Source: Chlorokybus atmophyticus
Taxonomy: Eukaryota > Streptophyta > Chlorokybophyceae > Chlorokybales > Chlorokybaceae
DNA length: 44,601 nucleotides
Direction of reading: 5' to 3'
NCBI GenBank assembly: GCA_009103225.1
Contig: RHPI01002699.1
Coordinates: 10,431-55,031 of the forward strand
Position 1 is the first letter of the stretch. Every line of letters begins with the position of its first letter. The translations under genes were made by a program, and so were the position numbers. Below, in pieces: positions 19,029 through 31,184 of this stretch. The notes beneath the pieces are model-generated. The model was not told the origin of the DNA and made no database searches. It saw only the letters and a list, made by a program, of their open reading frames with translations.

Positions 19029-22000
19029 ATAGGCGTTTAGCGGAGGGGTAAACCATTTTTCAACAACATCGTTCGCACGATGTGCCGGATCGTCGCACAT
19101 CACACGCATATGGCCTTTGAGTAGAACTTCAACAAGCACACAACTGCGATGGTATAGATTATACGTACACTCTAAATGTGCAGACGATCTGACAGAGCTT
19201 ACGAGTGTATTTAAAGAGGTCCAAAGAGGTCTAATATAGATCAGTGAGAGCATGTGATATGCAACGGTTTGAGCCTGACATACAAGTTACCACAACATAT
19301 TGAAGGCCTTGAAGGCCTTTCCATCAGGTTAGCCGGTAGGCCAAACAACAACTTAGGTGCACAGCTTTCCATACATTTTTGTCGGTGGTTAGATGCAACA
19401 TTTTGCAATGGATAAACATATACTATGTTATATAACATATGTTTCTAATATAGAAATAAGCAACCCATTTCTACAAGGTAAAAAACGCTATTTAAGTTGA
19501 AACGTTCTAAAGCAGTTGCTTGATGTTTCAGGGTGTTTATATTTATGAGTTTTAGACGAAGTTGTCATATATTTTGAATGTCTTTCGCATCACAGTTCCG
19601 AGGACTGTCATTGAGTGATTTGCAGAGTTGAAACATAATAAACACACTATATGTGGGGTGGGTCAACTGGCAATAAGCATTATTGATTGCTTTGTTTCAT
19701 TGATTGACGATGTACATGTGCTGTCACAATAACCTCTTTTAACAATTGTCAAGAGTTGCAGCTATAATGGGTGGTTTATTAATTCTCATGACTTGCAAGT
19801 TCTCACGTGTGGAGCAGAGGCTTCAACAGGATTGGCCATCCTTGTTGGGCAGGCGCTGTTGGGGCACCCGGCGGTACCCCAACGGGACATTGCCATGCAA
19901 GTGGGGAGGAATGTCACGCATAACATGCAAAGCTTCAAATTATGCGGCATGATCACTCTCAGGTGCTATGTTGTGATATAGTATAGCACGACAATATAAG
20001 AGATTAACACTTTGGGTGTGTGCCATACCTAAGTGGTTTGCTCGTATAGTTTGTCCTGCAGCTCATCAGCTTGTGGGCAAAATGAACCATGCAATGCGTT
20101 GCTACTCAATTAGCACAGAGCTAGTCAATGTGAGCGTGTGTATGTTTACATGCAAGACACTGTCACATGTTGTGGCAAGTGTTTTTCTATATATGCTGTT
20201 GTACACAACAATGTTGCGTCACATGGTGTGAGCGCTCACACGCAGAGGCTAGCCTATCAGTGACATATGCAAGGGTGACAAGCCATGTGGTGAGCGATTC
20301 TCATCATGCACATGTCTGTGAGAAAACTAGTATGTATGCACATGGAAAGTGCAGCTACATGTCATATGAAGCATGAGCAGTGACTTGACATATATGGCAT
20401 AAGCATGGTATGATTTGGCTGAGTGAGTCACATTGGGTGTGACACGTTGCCATGGCCAATCACGCACCGTGTAGATGTCAAGTGAACGCTTAGCACACGA
20501 TGCAATCAGGCATATGTTCTTTGAGGATAAGGTGTGGTCAAGTGAGAAAACATTGAAGAGGGGATTCGACAGCAGAGCAGGTTGCCTATGAGCGGGCTTA
20601 CGAGCATTGGCACGCAGAAGACAAGGACAACTGTTGTTGTGCACGTCACGTGCACAACAACTGTTGCACCTCAGCGGTTGTGGCTGGCGCTGGCAACAAT
20701 TCTGTTGTGCGTGCTTTGGGCAAATTAGGCCTCACGTCACATGATTAAAGCTATTGCTCTTCTCTGAAGCGATGCACATGACTAGCAATGTCACTTCAAC
20801 CGTCGCGTATAATAAGTTGCGCCCTCCTCAAAAGACTCGAAGGATGCCTAGATTTCTGCCATCTTTGAAAAAGGCTTTGATGCCAGCATTCGAGTACCAC
20901 CTATCAAAGTTCGCGGCATCAACGCACACAAGTTCATACTTTTGGTATTCTTCTGATTTCTCCTCATTTATTATGGTGATCGTCTTGCCTACACACAACG
21001 CATACCATCAACATAACAGTCCATGCATCGTAGGGACTGAAAGCTTTTTATTCACGACTACGTAATAAAGACCAATAAAATGGTTCTCACCAACTTTGTG
21101 AGTTAAACTCTAACCAGAGTTCAAGCCATTCACATTGTCGGGCTTCCCGTCTGCTAAATCAGCGATGAGCAATACGCCAACACACACGCACATAAACATC
21201 AACAATGCAACTTAATCAACAACACGCACGCACAAATAAACGACATGCATACAGTGCGCAACGCGTTCGCTTACCGTTTGACAATTGAGCGCGAAAGAAG
21301 TTGCTGTGCGATTACGGTGAGTAGAAGCGGATGCACGCCATGGAGATATATGATATAGCCTTGTGGTTGAACCCTGAGCTAGAGAGCTGACGTCATAAAA
21401 CGGCCACTATGCATTGCCACAGTAAAATGCAGACAAGCTAGCTTTGCCAAAAATAGCATTGTCATGCCTTGAACAGTATTGGCCTTGCCCCATGTGTCAT
21501 GATGTAGGAAGAGTGAGGGTGACGTGTGTTATTGCAGTTGATATGTAAAACACTCGCACCAAACACTTGAGCAGTCTGCTACACAATTGCAGCTTGCCAT
21601 GCAAACATGTAGCAAACTTTAATTATTGCATGCACGGTTGTCTTGACCTACGAGCAACAGTCAAATTAAAGATATGTAAGAAATGCCAAATGGGTTGACA
21701 CGACGACAACATTGACAACAACATACAAGTTTGTCTTATAAAGACCAAAATCGCAGCACTCTTGAGTGGCCTCTGGCCATTTAAGCTGATTTACTATGGG
21801 GAGAGAGGCGTAGATGCCACGACCACTACCTAAGAACAACGAAGCAAACTTACATATGCCATACCCACAGTGCATGCATTTCTTGATCAACGCTATTCCC
21901 TAATTGCAGACTCAACGGGTCATACACACAAGAGCCGGTTGCCACACTGGGGCGACGGTGCGTGCTTACACGTGAGCGCAGTTGCGGCCGCCAGTGCCTT

Positions 22001-22236
22001 CCAGTCGCACACATCGTCGCCGTTCACAAGCCGCACTGCAAGTCCTTGGACTTCCTCAACACCCCCGCCGCCGCTTGCTGAGCCCCAAAGCAGCGCAGAC
22101 CAAGCTCACCCGTGTAGGTAACATACATGCATCGACGATACATTACATGAGCACAAATAGCATGGGTCCAAGATTTAACACACAATCATTAGGTATACGT
22201 ACAGGAAATCTGCCTACTACACCAAGTCCAATAAAG
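19029..22236. other. Gene-free, A/T-richer stretch with hairpins
   Basis: No supportable gene; open frames are short and unrelated to known families. A 16-bp palindrome (tatgttatataacata) lies at 19424-19439. A hairpin with perfect 14-bp arms around a single base lies at 20633-20661. Degenerate copies of the inverted-repeat core lie at 19324-19410. The frame at 20754-21065 (103 codons) has no recognisable features. Confidence 0.5.
20633..20661. repeat. Perfect 14-bp-arm palindrome
   Basis: The arms gttgttgtgcacgt and acgtgcacaacaac flank one base (20647). Such a tight palindrome could extrude as a cruciform or mark a small foldback element. No gene context. Confidence 0.85.
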
Positions 22237-23640
22237 TCATGCCCGCCACATCGCCATATTCCGAGCTGGCCTAGCGTCTCGTGCTGGGGCTGCACGTACA
22301 GCACCCGCCGCCAAAGCCAAGATAGCGGATGCCTGAGAACGCTGCAGGACGACTGAAACACCCTGGCGAAACTGGGCGACCAACCATTGAATGAAGCGAC
22401 TCTCCAACTTGCGTGCATCAGCCAATCGGCGAGCGCATACGGACAGCAGCGCAACAGCCGGTGCTCCCAGCCAGCCATGAGTCTTGATGGCTAAAGGGAT
22501 GAAGGTGTCGGATTCGGCGTGATTTTGGTAGTAGCCGTGCGCTCCGCTGCCATTACCCCCGCACATGGATGGGATCGGCAAGCCGTAAAACTATCATGTC
22601 CAACAACATGCGACTGTCGCTGCCCGACTCGCAAGCTACAATATTCATACGCCTCCCCTGTTGCTTGTGGTCCAATAGTGGCCATACACCTGTCATCTCA
22701 CATCTCACGACGTAACTCACCTCCCGTAAGATCGCAGCGAAGGTGTTACGAAGATCGTCATGAATAGCTATGCGGTGCCCGTCCCGCATGCACATAGATA
22801 AGTGAGCATCTCTCGCACTCAGTAGCCGATGACCACAGGCGCAGAAACGAATGTGCGCGAGCACAGGGTGTGGTAAGGCCAAGGTGACGCATTGCAGTGC
22901 AATACTGAGCAGCGGACGTGCGCTAATCGAACCAACCCGGGACCGCCAACAATCAAGCACCTGCACCAATGCCCGCTGTCGACTGCAGCCGGTGCACGCC
23001 GCCGTGGCTGCTGGCTAGGATGAAGGACTCTCGTGTACTAGCGTCGATGCATGAAGTCAAGTCCTGCTGAAGATGTCTACTCTGCGCGATCGCCAACGCC
23101 GCAAATGCTGTCTGCTGAAATGAATCGGGTGGTAATAATGATGCAAAGAGGCGAAGGTCGCGATGGACAGGCAAGTCTCCCACAAAAACATCGTCAATAG
23201 CAGCCCTCAACTGGTCGTCATCACGCACAACCGCTAAGCGCCAACGCATCACACTAGCCACCAACCCCCAGCCACTTATGAACGCCGCCGGTGCAACAGC
23301 AGCAACTGGAGCAGCGCACTCTCGGCTCGGACACATCGAGAGGGGCTGGCGCGTGCATCAACGTCAAGGAAGCGTCGCGGATAGTGCTATCAAGCTTGGA
23401 CAATTGAGCAATGAAGGCCGGAGTGGGAGCCACCGTGCGCATCAGGTGTGAGGGGCGTGCGGCGACACAGCATGCATTCAGTTTTGAGACTATTGCCTCT
23501 TGTTCATCTTCAACTCTTGGGGGCAGCAGGCGGCGCAGAAACAGGCCGAGCAGGGCACACAGCAAGGACTTGTTGTTCCAAAGGAGGACTACTATGGTAG
23601 ACCGCTGCCGCCGCCGCTGGACGACGACAGCAGCGGGCAA
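22237..23640 (-). pseudogene. Reverse-transcriptase C-terminal region, decayed retroelement
   Basis: Minus-strand pieces follow the order seen downstream of the RT domain in a widespread family of eukaryotic RT-encoding elements. They are: AFIAQLSKLDSTIRDASLTL (~23430-23370); FISGWGLVASVMRWRLAV (~23280-23220); RLQSTAGIGAGA (~22990-22955); a Cys/His piece CACGHRLLSARDAHL with HDDLRNTFAAILREVSYVV (~22850-22690); RRMNIVACESGSDSRMLLDM (~22650-22590); and NHAESDTFIPLAIKTHGWLG (~22520-22460). The pieces occupy different frames, with a shift near 22960. The polymerase core (YxDD) is not present, so only the 3' part survives. Assignment rests on motif resemblance, without an alignment. Confidence 0.6.
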
Positions 23641-26040
23641 GCAGCGGTGTCCGTTATGCTGTCGTCATCCTCCTCCTGCTTCTTCGTGTTGTTGTTCATG
23701 TGTACTGCATGCTGTTGATAGAGATAAGTCGTCAGCAGAGGCGCACAACCAGCAAACTCATACAAGCCATACAAGCCAGCAGCTGCCGTTGGCCATAGCT
23801 AACCTGTTTAAACCTATTGCAAAACTCAACACCAACCAAGGTGACCGAGTTTAGTGAGGAAGAGTAGCAGCAGGTTAACAAAACACATTCGACTAATGGT
23901 TTTGTCGACAGATACAACCTGCTGCCAGACTGCACCTGCTTGCACATATCGGTATCGATCGCGACTAGGTAATTCATTGTGTTTCGGCTTCACAACGCCA
24001 CTGGTACTGACCTTTTATGCTGGTTGTGATGTGAACGAGTGGGGGCGAAAGATGCGGAGGAGGTTACAAGTCCTGATGAGCATGAAAGGAAGATGACGAA
24101 GGCAATGGTCATGCCGAAATCAGTTATGATCAGGACGATGACATCAAAGACGCGCAGGCGGAACTAGCAAGCGTTGTTGTTGCAGGCAGCGTGCCCAGTT
24201 CGTCCTTGGGTCAACATATACAGCAGACAGTATGCAGGCAGGCAGGCAGGCAGGCAGCATGCAAGCGCTGTACCATTCCTTGTTTGCTTTGACGCTGCGC
24301 TTACTATTTCTCACCACTTGATGGTTGTATGGATGCAGTACCGCATGTCAGGCTGTTGTATTGTTATTGCAGGGTCGTTGCCTTTGTGAGTTATGGTGTG
24401 GTCAAGTCGCATATGAGAGACACTACCTGTCCAACAGAAGTCTCCAGCGGTTGAAGGTATCAGCAGCGTGAACGCAGTAAAGGCCGCCAGAAACAACGCA
24501 AGCGGGCACTACTAAAGATACAGGTGACAATGTCTATTCCCAATCGTTGTCGTGTCATTATTGACCTTCTTCACATGTTATACTCTTAAGTACAACCGGA
24601 ATCCATGCTTTCTTGTCGTGCAGTATACAAACTTGGTTACTGCCCAGTCTGTTTGTATGATGCGCAATCGTCCTATCCTCGTTGTTTATACTAGTGCTCT
24701 CCCCTACTAATGTTTCCCCCTTTCTATAATTCATTGTTATTTGAGAAAGCGGTTGTGGAAGGGAAGCCTTCCAGTGCTGTTTGCATGGGGCAGAATCATT
24801 GCACATCGAAGGCTAAGAAGCATCCTGATTCGCCCACTGCGCAAACACACAGTCAGAGTAGCAGGCGTTGTCTGAACTGGCCATAATCCGACAATCTGCT
24901 AACATGGTTGAATAGTATCGCAGTTTAGTTGGGACAACCAACACAGTTGTTGAGTTACTGTGTGGGCAACTATGGAAGGTGGTGTTGCAGATGTCACTGT
25001 GTCAACGCGTGCATGTGCGCGAACACGTGTGCACACGTGCATGCATGTGTGTGCTTACCCTAAAAAGAAGGGATAACAGGATGAGGTGGACGTGATGCCC
25101 GCGATAGAAGGCTGCATGTTGAACTGCCACGCGATTGTTGTTGTAACGACATACGTTCACCATGAAGCCTGGCACCTATTCTATTGAGAAACAAACAGCC
25201 GGGAAGTGCTAGTCGTTTCCATACCTGCACAGCATTCAGCGGCCATGTCGAGTAGCAGCAACACAGATGGCCCATGGCTATGTGACAGCGGCTTCTTAAC
25301 TGCAAGAAGTGTTGGCATTGTTGTAACGCAAGAGCTCAACAGCGCTATCAGAGCCATGCAGACGTCCAGCTGGAGGACATGAGAAGGAGGGGGGGCGTAC
25401 TTGGCAGGCTGGCTGGCTGGGTGGCTGGCCTTTGGCTGCTGCCCAAGCAGCCAGGGCCAGCTCAGCAAGCTGCCTCTGAGGAGAGAAGACTTCAGCAGCA
25501 GGGCCTATGGCGCTGCTGCTGCTCAGCATGATGCGTGAACTACACGAAGGTGTCACATCACCCAGACGGCACCACCGGGTCGAGTTGATGTGACATCCAC
25601 CGTCGTGCTTGCGTGCATGGGACGTTAGGTTCTAGGTAGGCACGTGTGCCGCTGTTGGCGTACAAAGTGCGCCAAAGCTGCTACTGTATATGTGCATTAG
25701 CGCACGCTATTGTGTGCGTCTGCATTGCGTGCTGTATCACACCGCTGCTGAGCGGACTGGGTGTGGCGGGCTGCTCTGGGTTGGCAGTGCTAAAGCAGCA
25801 GCTTTGAGCTCCTGCCAAGCTATCTACAGACAAGGCTAGTTGGCATGGTTGCGCTTGGTTGCTTTGTCGTTCACACTTGTTGCATTTTTCTGTTTGTCAC
25901 GAAGGTGCACTGTCTCAATGCTGGCTGTGCCAGAGCGCAGTTGCAGGAACGCACACCTAGAGTCTTCGGTGTTGCATTGCCTGTATCAGATTGACGTTTA
26001 AAACTTGCTCACTGCACCTGCATTGGCACAAGGGTTGAGG
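23641..26040. other. Gene-free stretch before the dynamin gene
   Basis: No coding region could be supported. A GGCA tetranucleotide repeat lies at 24235-24258, ggct repeats at ~25405-25430, and an alternating purine/pyrimidine stretch with the palindrome cacgtgtgcacacgtg at 25024-25039. The last few hundred bases presumably contain the dynamin promoter; no TATA-like element stood out. Confidence 0.5.
24235..24258. repeat. GGCA tetranucleotide microsatellite
   Basis: Six consecutive caggcagg-type units (period 4). No coding context. Confidence 0.9.
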
Positions 26041-29000
26041 ATGGAGGCGAACGCAACGCTCACTGGTACCACATCGGCGGCGGGTGAGCACATGCCTGCA
26101 AATTGTGCAAGCACCAGTGGCATCGTTTACGTCCTGCACAGTTATCGCTCCATTGCCCGTCTCCTTGTGCTCAACTTCCAAGCTGCAGTGTTGTTTGGCT
26201 ACAGCTGCACGCACGTCACTGACTGCTTGTTTCAGTTGGTCTGCTAGCAACCCCATGTCTACAACGCTGTCTGTCTTGCTGCACAGGTGGTGGCAATGGT
26301 GTTAGCTCTTCAGCCTCCAGCACCACCACGCACGAGAAAGGTGTGCACACCCACAGCAGCCAGTCCGCGATCCAGAGCGCGTGGGGCGGTTCGCGCGACG
26401 TCCGTTTGCTTCTCGACATGGTGGACCGTCTCCGCGACCTGAATATTGAAAGGGACTTCCCCATTCCACAAATTGCTGTCATGGGGGACCAGAGCTCGGG
26501 CAAATCCAGCGTGCTGGAGGCGCTGTCTGGGATACCGTTCCCGAGAGGAACGGGACTCGTGACGAGGTGCCCAACTATACTCACAATGACTAGAGCGCGC
26601 AACCAAGCCAAGGTGTGAGTGTTGTTCGATGCACGGTCGTGCTGCTTGTGGAGTGTAGTGCAATGTGTGTGTTGGTTTGCAGGTTTGGTCAGGTGAGGCG
26701 CGCTTGCAGCACAAGTCCGGCAGTTCTGGTGACACGAAACCAGTAGAGTTGACTGATCCCAGTGAAGTGGAGGGCGTCATCAAGCGCTTCACTGCGGAGT
26801 TGCTTGAGAGCGGAGGTACGGGGAACACCTTCTCAAGTGACACCATTGTCATCAAGGTACACTTGCCATTGCGTATCATCATCAGCTAGGGACGACACGG
26901 TGCGACCACATGCACATCTGATGCAACGATGCAATGCTTAGGTGGAGTCGCCCTCTGTACCAGACTTGACGCTGGTTGACTTGCCTGGGATTGTGCGCAC
27001 CACAACGGTTGGCCAACATGTGGCCGTAGTTGACCAGGTTAACGAGATGATTAATTGGTACCTAGAGCAGGTGAGCTGCCCACAGCCAACACAGCGTGTG
27101 GCATCTGTTGATGTTCGTCATAAGCGACGACCGCTCAACAGCATTGCTTTGCCAGGCACACACAATCATCCTCGCTGTTGTTCCAGCAAATGTGGACGTC
27201 GCTACTGTCGACATCCTCGAGCGAGCGCAGAAAGTAGATCCCGATGGCCACCGCACGCTGGCTGTCATGACAAAACCCGACCTCGTTGAGGCAGGAGCTG
27301 AGCATGAAGTCATGTCCACTCTGAACAACGCGAAGAAACCGCTCAAGCTTGGGTGAGTGTCCACATGAAGTACAATGCAAGCTCACAGCTGAGTGATGCT
27401 ATATGCATTGTGTCGCGTAGGTATCGCATGGTCAAGAATAGGAACAAGGCGCAACTGGACAGTGGCACGACGCTTGAAGAGGCTCGCATAGACGAGCAAG
27501 AGTACTTCAAAAAGCATTCCGTTTTTGGCAGAGCTCGCTCAGATTTGCTGGGCTCTGCAAACCTCGCTCGCAGCCTCACTCAGTAAGCTCTTTGTGTTGC
27601 CTTGCTTAACACAAGGGTTACGAGTCATTGCACGCCAACATGCCATGACCGCTGCGCAGGCTGCTTGTTGCAAGAATAAAAACACTGCTTCCTGAAATGG
27701 TACGCCAGCTTGAGGAGCAGCTGCAGGAAGTTAGACAGGTATTATGCCAAATGCTTTGCACTTGCCTTGTCGTGATGTGCTTGTACTCTCCAACAACACA
27801 TGGTAATTGCAGGCCATCAAAGAGTTGGGCCCGCGCCCTGTCACCGACGAAGAAAAACTCTCACAGTTCAATCAAACTGCTCTGCAGTTTATGACATCTC
27901 TCAAGAGTTCATTAGAGGTACATTGGTCTTGACAGATTGTACAACATGGACTGTGACATGCAAGTAGGCCTTGGTAGCACAACTGCTGTGGCATACAACT
28001 ACATTGACACTCGTTATGTGCGGCCAGGGCGACTACCGTCATCTGACTGACAACACCCTCTATTTGTATGCAAGACTGCACAATCAGCTCTTGGAAATGC
28101 AGACTACCATTGTTGAAACGCTGAATCCCAATTTTAATCCCGCGAACAAAGAGAGATTGAAGGAGCTTGAACAGGAGATTGTAGCGCAGCGAGGCCGCGA
28201 GCTTGTTGGTTTGCGCTATGCGGTAGGTGCTTCGGATGATATCAGCAGTATTGACCTGATGCGCATGCTACATGACACTGCCACTGACATCACTTGCTGC
28301 AGGTCTTTGAGAAATGTGTGCGCTCCTATGTCGACAGTTGGTACTCACCGACCTCGGATGCACTTGATGGCATTGTTGACATCATGAATGAGGTCAGATC
28401 AACACAGTACACAACTCTCACCGATGCAAGACTCAGCTGCTGACATATGCATTGGAACCTGTTATCAGGTTGCAGGCTCTCTGGCCGCAAGCTGCGCTGG
28501 CCCTTTCACACTGCTGCGCAATGTGCTGTTCAATGTCACGGAAGACATCGTGGCAGTGCGCAAAGAGAAGACCCACAAGCGCCTGGTCAAGCTGCTCAGG
28601 GCAGAAAGGTGGCCTTTTGCTCTGGCGCCTCGCATGCATGCGCTGCTGAGGGAGTATCAGCAGCAAGACGATGCTGGGGAGCCTGGTTCTGAAGCTGTCG
28701 TGGAGGTGAGACGGAGTTGTGTGGTCGCGCTCCGTGATGTGTCTGCATGTGAGTTGACTGGCGTGTGTGGCAGAGTCCCGAGAGCAATGATGATGCACAC
28801 GCAAGGCAATTGGTGGAAGCCCTACGCGCATATTGGCAGGTTGGTCATTTCTAGCTAACAAACATGGGTTGCCGTATGCGTGTGACATGCATGGGCACAA
28901 TGCTGGAGTACTGAATCGGTGGATGCTTGTACAGGTGTCCGCAGAACGTTTTGTTGATTATGCCAGCATGGCTATCCTGGACGGTATGCTATTTGAGTTG

Positions 29001-29153
29001 CCTCTTCGGATACAGATGCAGCTCATGCGCGAGCAAAGTCATGCCGGTAAGGTATTCGCTGAGGAATATGACGTCGAATGCAAACGGGCTGAGACTAGTG
29101 CAAAGCTTCAGCGCTTGCAAGAAGCGAAGAAGGCCATGAAAGAAGTATTATAA
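26041..29153 (+). CDS. Dynamin-related GTPase, Mx/DRP-like
   Basis: A large GTPase expected to assemble on and remodel membranes. Thirteen exons join in frame: 26041-26083, 26287-26612, 26683-26856, 26942-27070, 27156-27352, 27421-27582, 27660-27738, 27813-27917, 28028-28222, 28303-28392, 28469-28705, 28774-28839, 28935-29153, giving 673 aa. GTP-binding motifs are complete: P-loop GDQSSGKSS (81-89), switch-I Thr107 in [13 protein letters not shown] (194-197) and TKPD (263-266). The stalk follows and the last ~95 residues are a GTPase effector domain ending near an Arg/Lys/Glu-rich helix. No pleckstrin-homology or proline-rich domain is present, so length and layout match Mx proteins and short plant/algal dynamin-related proteins rather than classical endocytic dynamin. 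The start ([15 protein letters not shown]) is chosen because its donor phase fits exon 2. All introns are GT-AG and no lesion was seen. The exact subfamily is uncertain. Confidence 0.93.
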
Positions 29154-30723
29154 GCCTTGCTTGTGTACAGCCTGTATTTTTCAAGGCAAAGTTGGCTCCT
29201 GTTTTGCCTGTATCCGTATACAGTCACAGACTCATCAGCACACGTGTGCATAGTGCCCCCAGCCGATTGTAGTCAGAAGCTGCTCATCCATTCTTGAGAA
29301 CGCGCATAACAGAGTCACATGCATCCTTGCTCACGCTCGTGGCAGGTGTGGGGGCAACCAACACCCACACACACTGACTCCAGCAGCGCCCTCCCCAGCC
29401 CTTGCGCGCACGTGTCACCAGATGTCGCATGCTTTTGGCATGCAAGACTCCGACAACTATGTATGGCGCGATCGCAATAGCCCTCAGAAGGGGAGAGAGG
29501 GCCCAGCTGGAGAGCTGTATAAGCGCAGAGGCACGCAGTGTTGGTGCTGATGATGGGTACTTACAACTACTCATCAAGCCTGCTGTTGGCGGCATCTTCT
29601 GTGCAAACATTCGCGAGAGAGACATAGAGGCAGTGACAGGGCTTGAAGGGCAAGCGGGAATAGTATCGTCCCCATCAATGTCATGTCCCAGTGGGCAAGT
29701 CGCTTGTACGCTGGCAGTATGTGAAGGGTTGTTTGCCTGCCTGCCTGCCTGCATGAGGCTGTCTTGTATGTCGCTATGCTGCCACGTCGTAAAGACTGCA
29801 TCACGTGTGTATCTCATCCCCACTGACAGGCGCATGTCATGCATGTCAGTCATGGGCAGGCGTATGCTTGGGCCTTAAGCATAAAGCGTGTGTCGGGCGG
29901 GAGGGCTCTGCTTGATAGTACCCTCGCACAATATCCCCAATTCAAGCACCGGACCTTGAGCTCAGCTCTCAAAGCCCTGCCTGACACGGGTCCTGTCTAT
30001 GGGTTAACAGTTTGCTATCAGACAGTGGGCCACTGCTACTCCTGCCTGTCCCTGTCTGGACTGACTGACCGAACACAGCTACCACAATTTTATGTCATGT
30101 AGGATGATCCGCTACTACTGTGTACATGCTGCCTGTCCAGCATGCCTGTCCAATTCCGGATCATCAAATCTTGCCGACCGCACTATGCATCAACATGCCT
30201 GTGAAGCCATAGCAAACAAAGAAGATTATCTCAGACACTTGCTATGTGGCTGGGTGCATGCAGCAGGAAGAGCTCAGTTTGTACGCGTCTGTGTGTACGT
30301 GCGTGTTTGGCCCTTTTGTGTTCTGTTGCGTGTTGTACTACTTGAACAGAGGAAAACGCGCCCAGTCTCCTGAGGGCAGGCAAGCAGGCATCTCGCAGCA
30401 CTCAGGTGATGTGCAAGCCTTGTGCTTTCTTTCTTTGCTCTCAACTCAGAGCATCTTGAAACTTCTGTTGCTTGTTGTGGTTTTGATCAAAGATAGCTTT
30501 TTTCCTATCATCCCTGTCTCGACCCTCTTGTTGTTTCTACATGGCAGCGTGCTGCTGTGCAGGAACAAGTGTTGTTTATTGGTTTTCTTGTTTGCTTATG
30601 TCACCCTTCACCTTTGGCAAGATCAATCAAGTTTCTTCTTCAACAGGTGCGGGACCCGCCTCTCCTTGGCAAACAAGACCTGAGTTTTGTACACCTTACT
30701 TGTTCGCACTCTCCATCACCATC
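29154..30723. other. Intergenic region between dynamin and the GT8 gene
   Basis: No gene could be confirmed. A 189-codon open frame on the minus strand (29853-29284) and a 158-codon frame on the plus strand overlap each other; neither shows a recognisable domain. Repeats of ctgcctg occur at 29740-29755. From 30400 to 30650 the plus strand is pyrimidine-rich (ttctttctttgctctc), possibly a leader intron or promoter of the following gene. Confidence 0.45.
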
Positions 30724-31151
30724 ATGCCACCTAACACAGTGCAGCAAGATAACACCCCAACCCAACCTGCCCTCACCCCGTCGGCTCCCACCCGCAACCT
30801 CATCAACACCCTCACCATCAAGACCCACAACAACACCCACAACAACCACGCGTACGTGACGCTGCTAACAGACAGCGGGTACATTCCTGGCGTTGGCCCG
30901 CAGCCTCGCGGCCGTTCGCAGCGCCCACATGCCTCTCCTTTGCCGGGTCACACCAAAGCCTCCTTGCGACGCACGCCGCCAGCTGGAAGAAGAGGAGTGA
31001 GATCACAACAACAGTAACAATATCATCCAAGTTGTGGAGGTGCAGCACTTTGTACCCGTGCCTGAGGGAGACTTCGATCACCTCGCGTATGCCGTGGCAA
31101 CATACCTTGACTGCTGGCAAATGTAAAAAGTTGTTGTTGGTTCTGTGATAG

Positions 31152-31184
<33 letters not shown>

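Noticed and set aside
24235-24258. Possible CRISPR-like or spacer array from the repeated caggcagg units
   Set aside because: A simple 4-bp microsatellite without spacers. The window is eukaryotic, and the other tandem arrays also lack unique spacers.
26343-26343. Start of the dynamin at GTG 26343
   Set aside because: There is no ATG there. The frame extends upstream to a splice acceptor and joins in exact phase to an ATG-initiated exon at 26041.
28469-28705. Alternative in-frame-looking read of dynamin exon 11 in a shifted phase ([14 protein letters not shown])
   Set aside because: It does not preserve phase with exons 10 and 12, whereas the chosen frame does and is free of stops.
29284-29878. 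Two long overlapping open frames on opposite strands (189 and 158 codons)
   Set aside because: They overlap each other, neither has a recognisable domain, and G+C-rich sequence makes long antisense frames common.
30246-30683. 145-codon frame with a hydrophobic, membrane-like sequence upstream of the GT8 gene
   Set aside because: The hydrophobicity reflects a pyrimidine-rich stretch (Leu/Phe/Ser codons); more likely a leader or intron tract.
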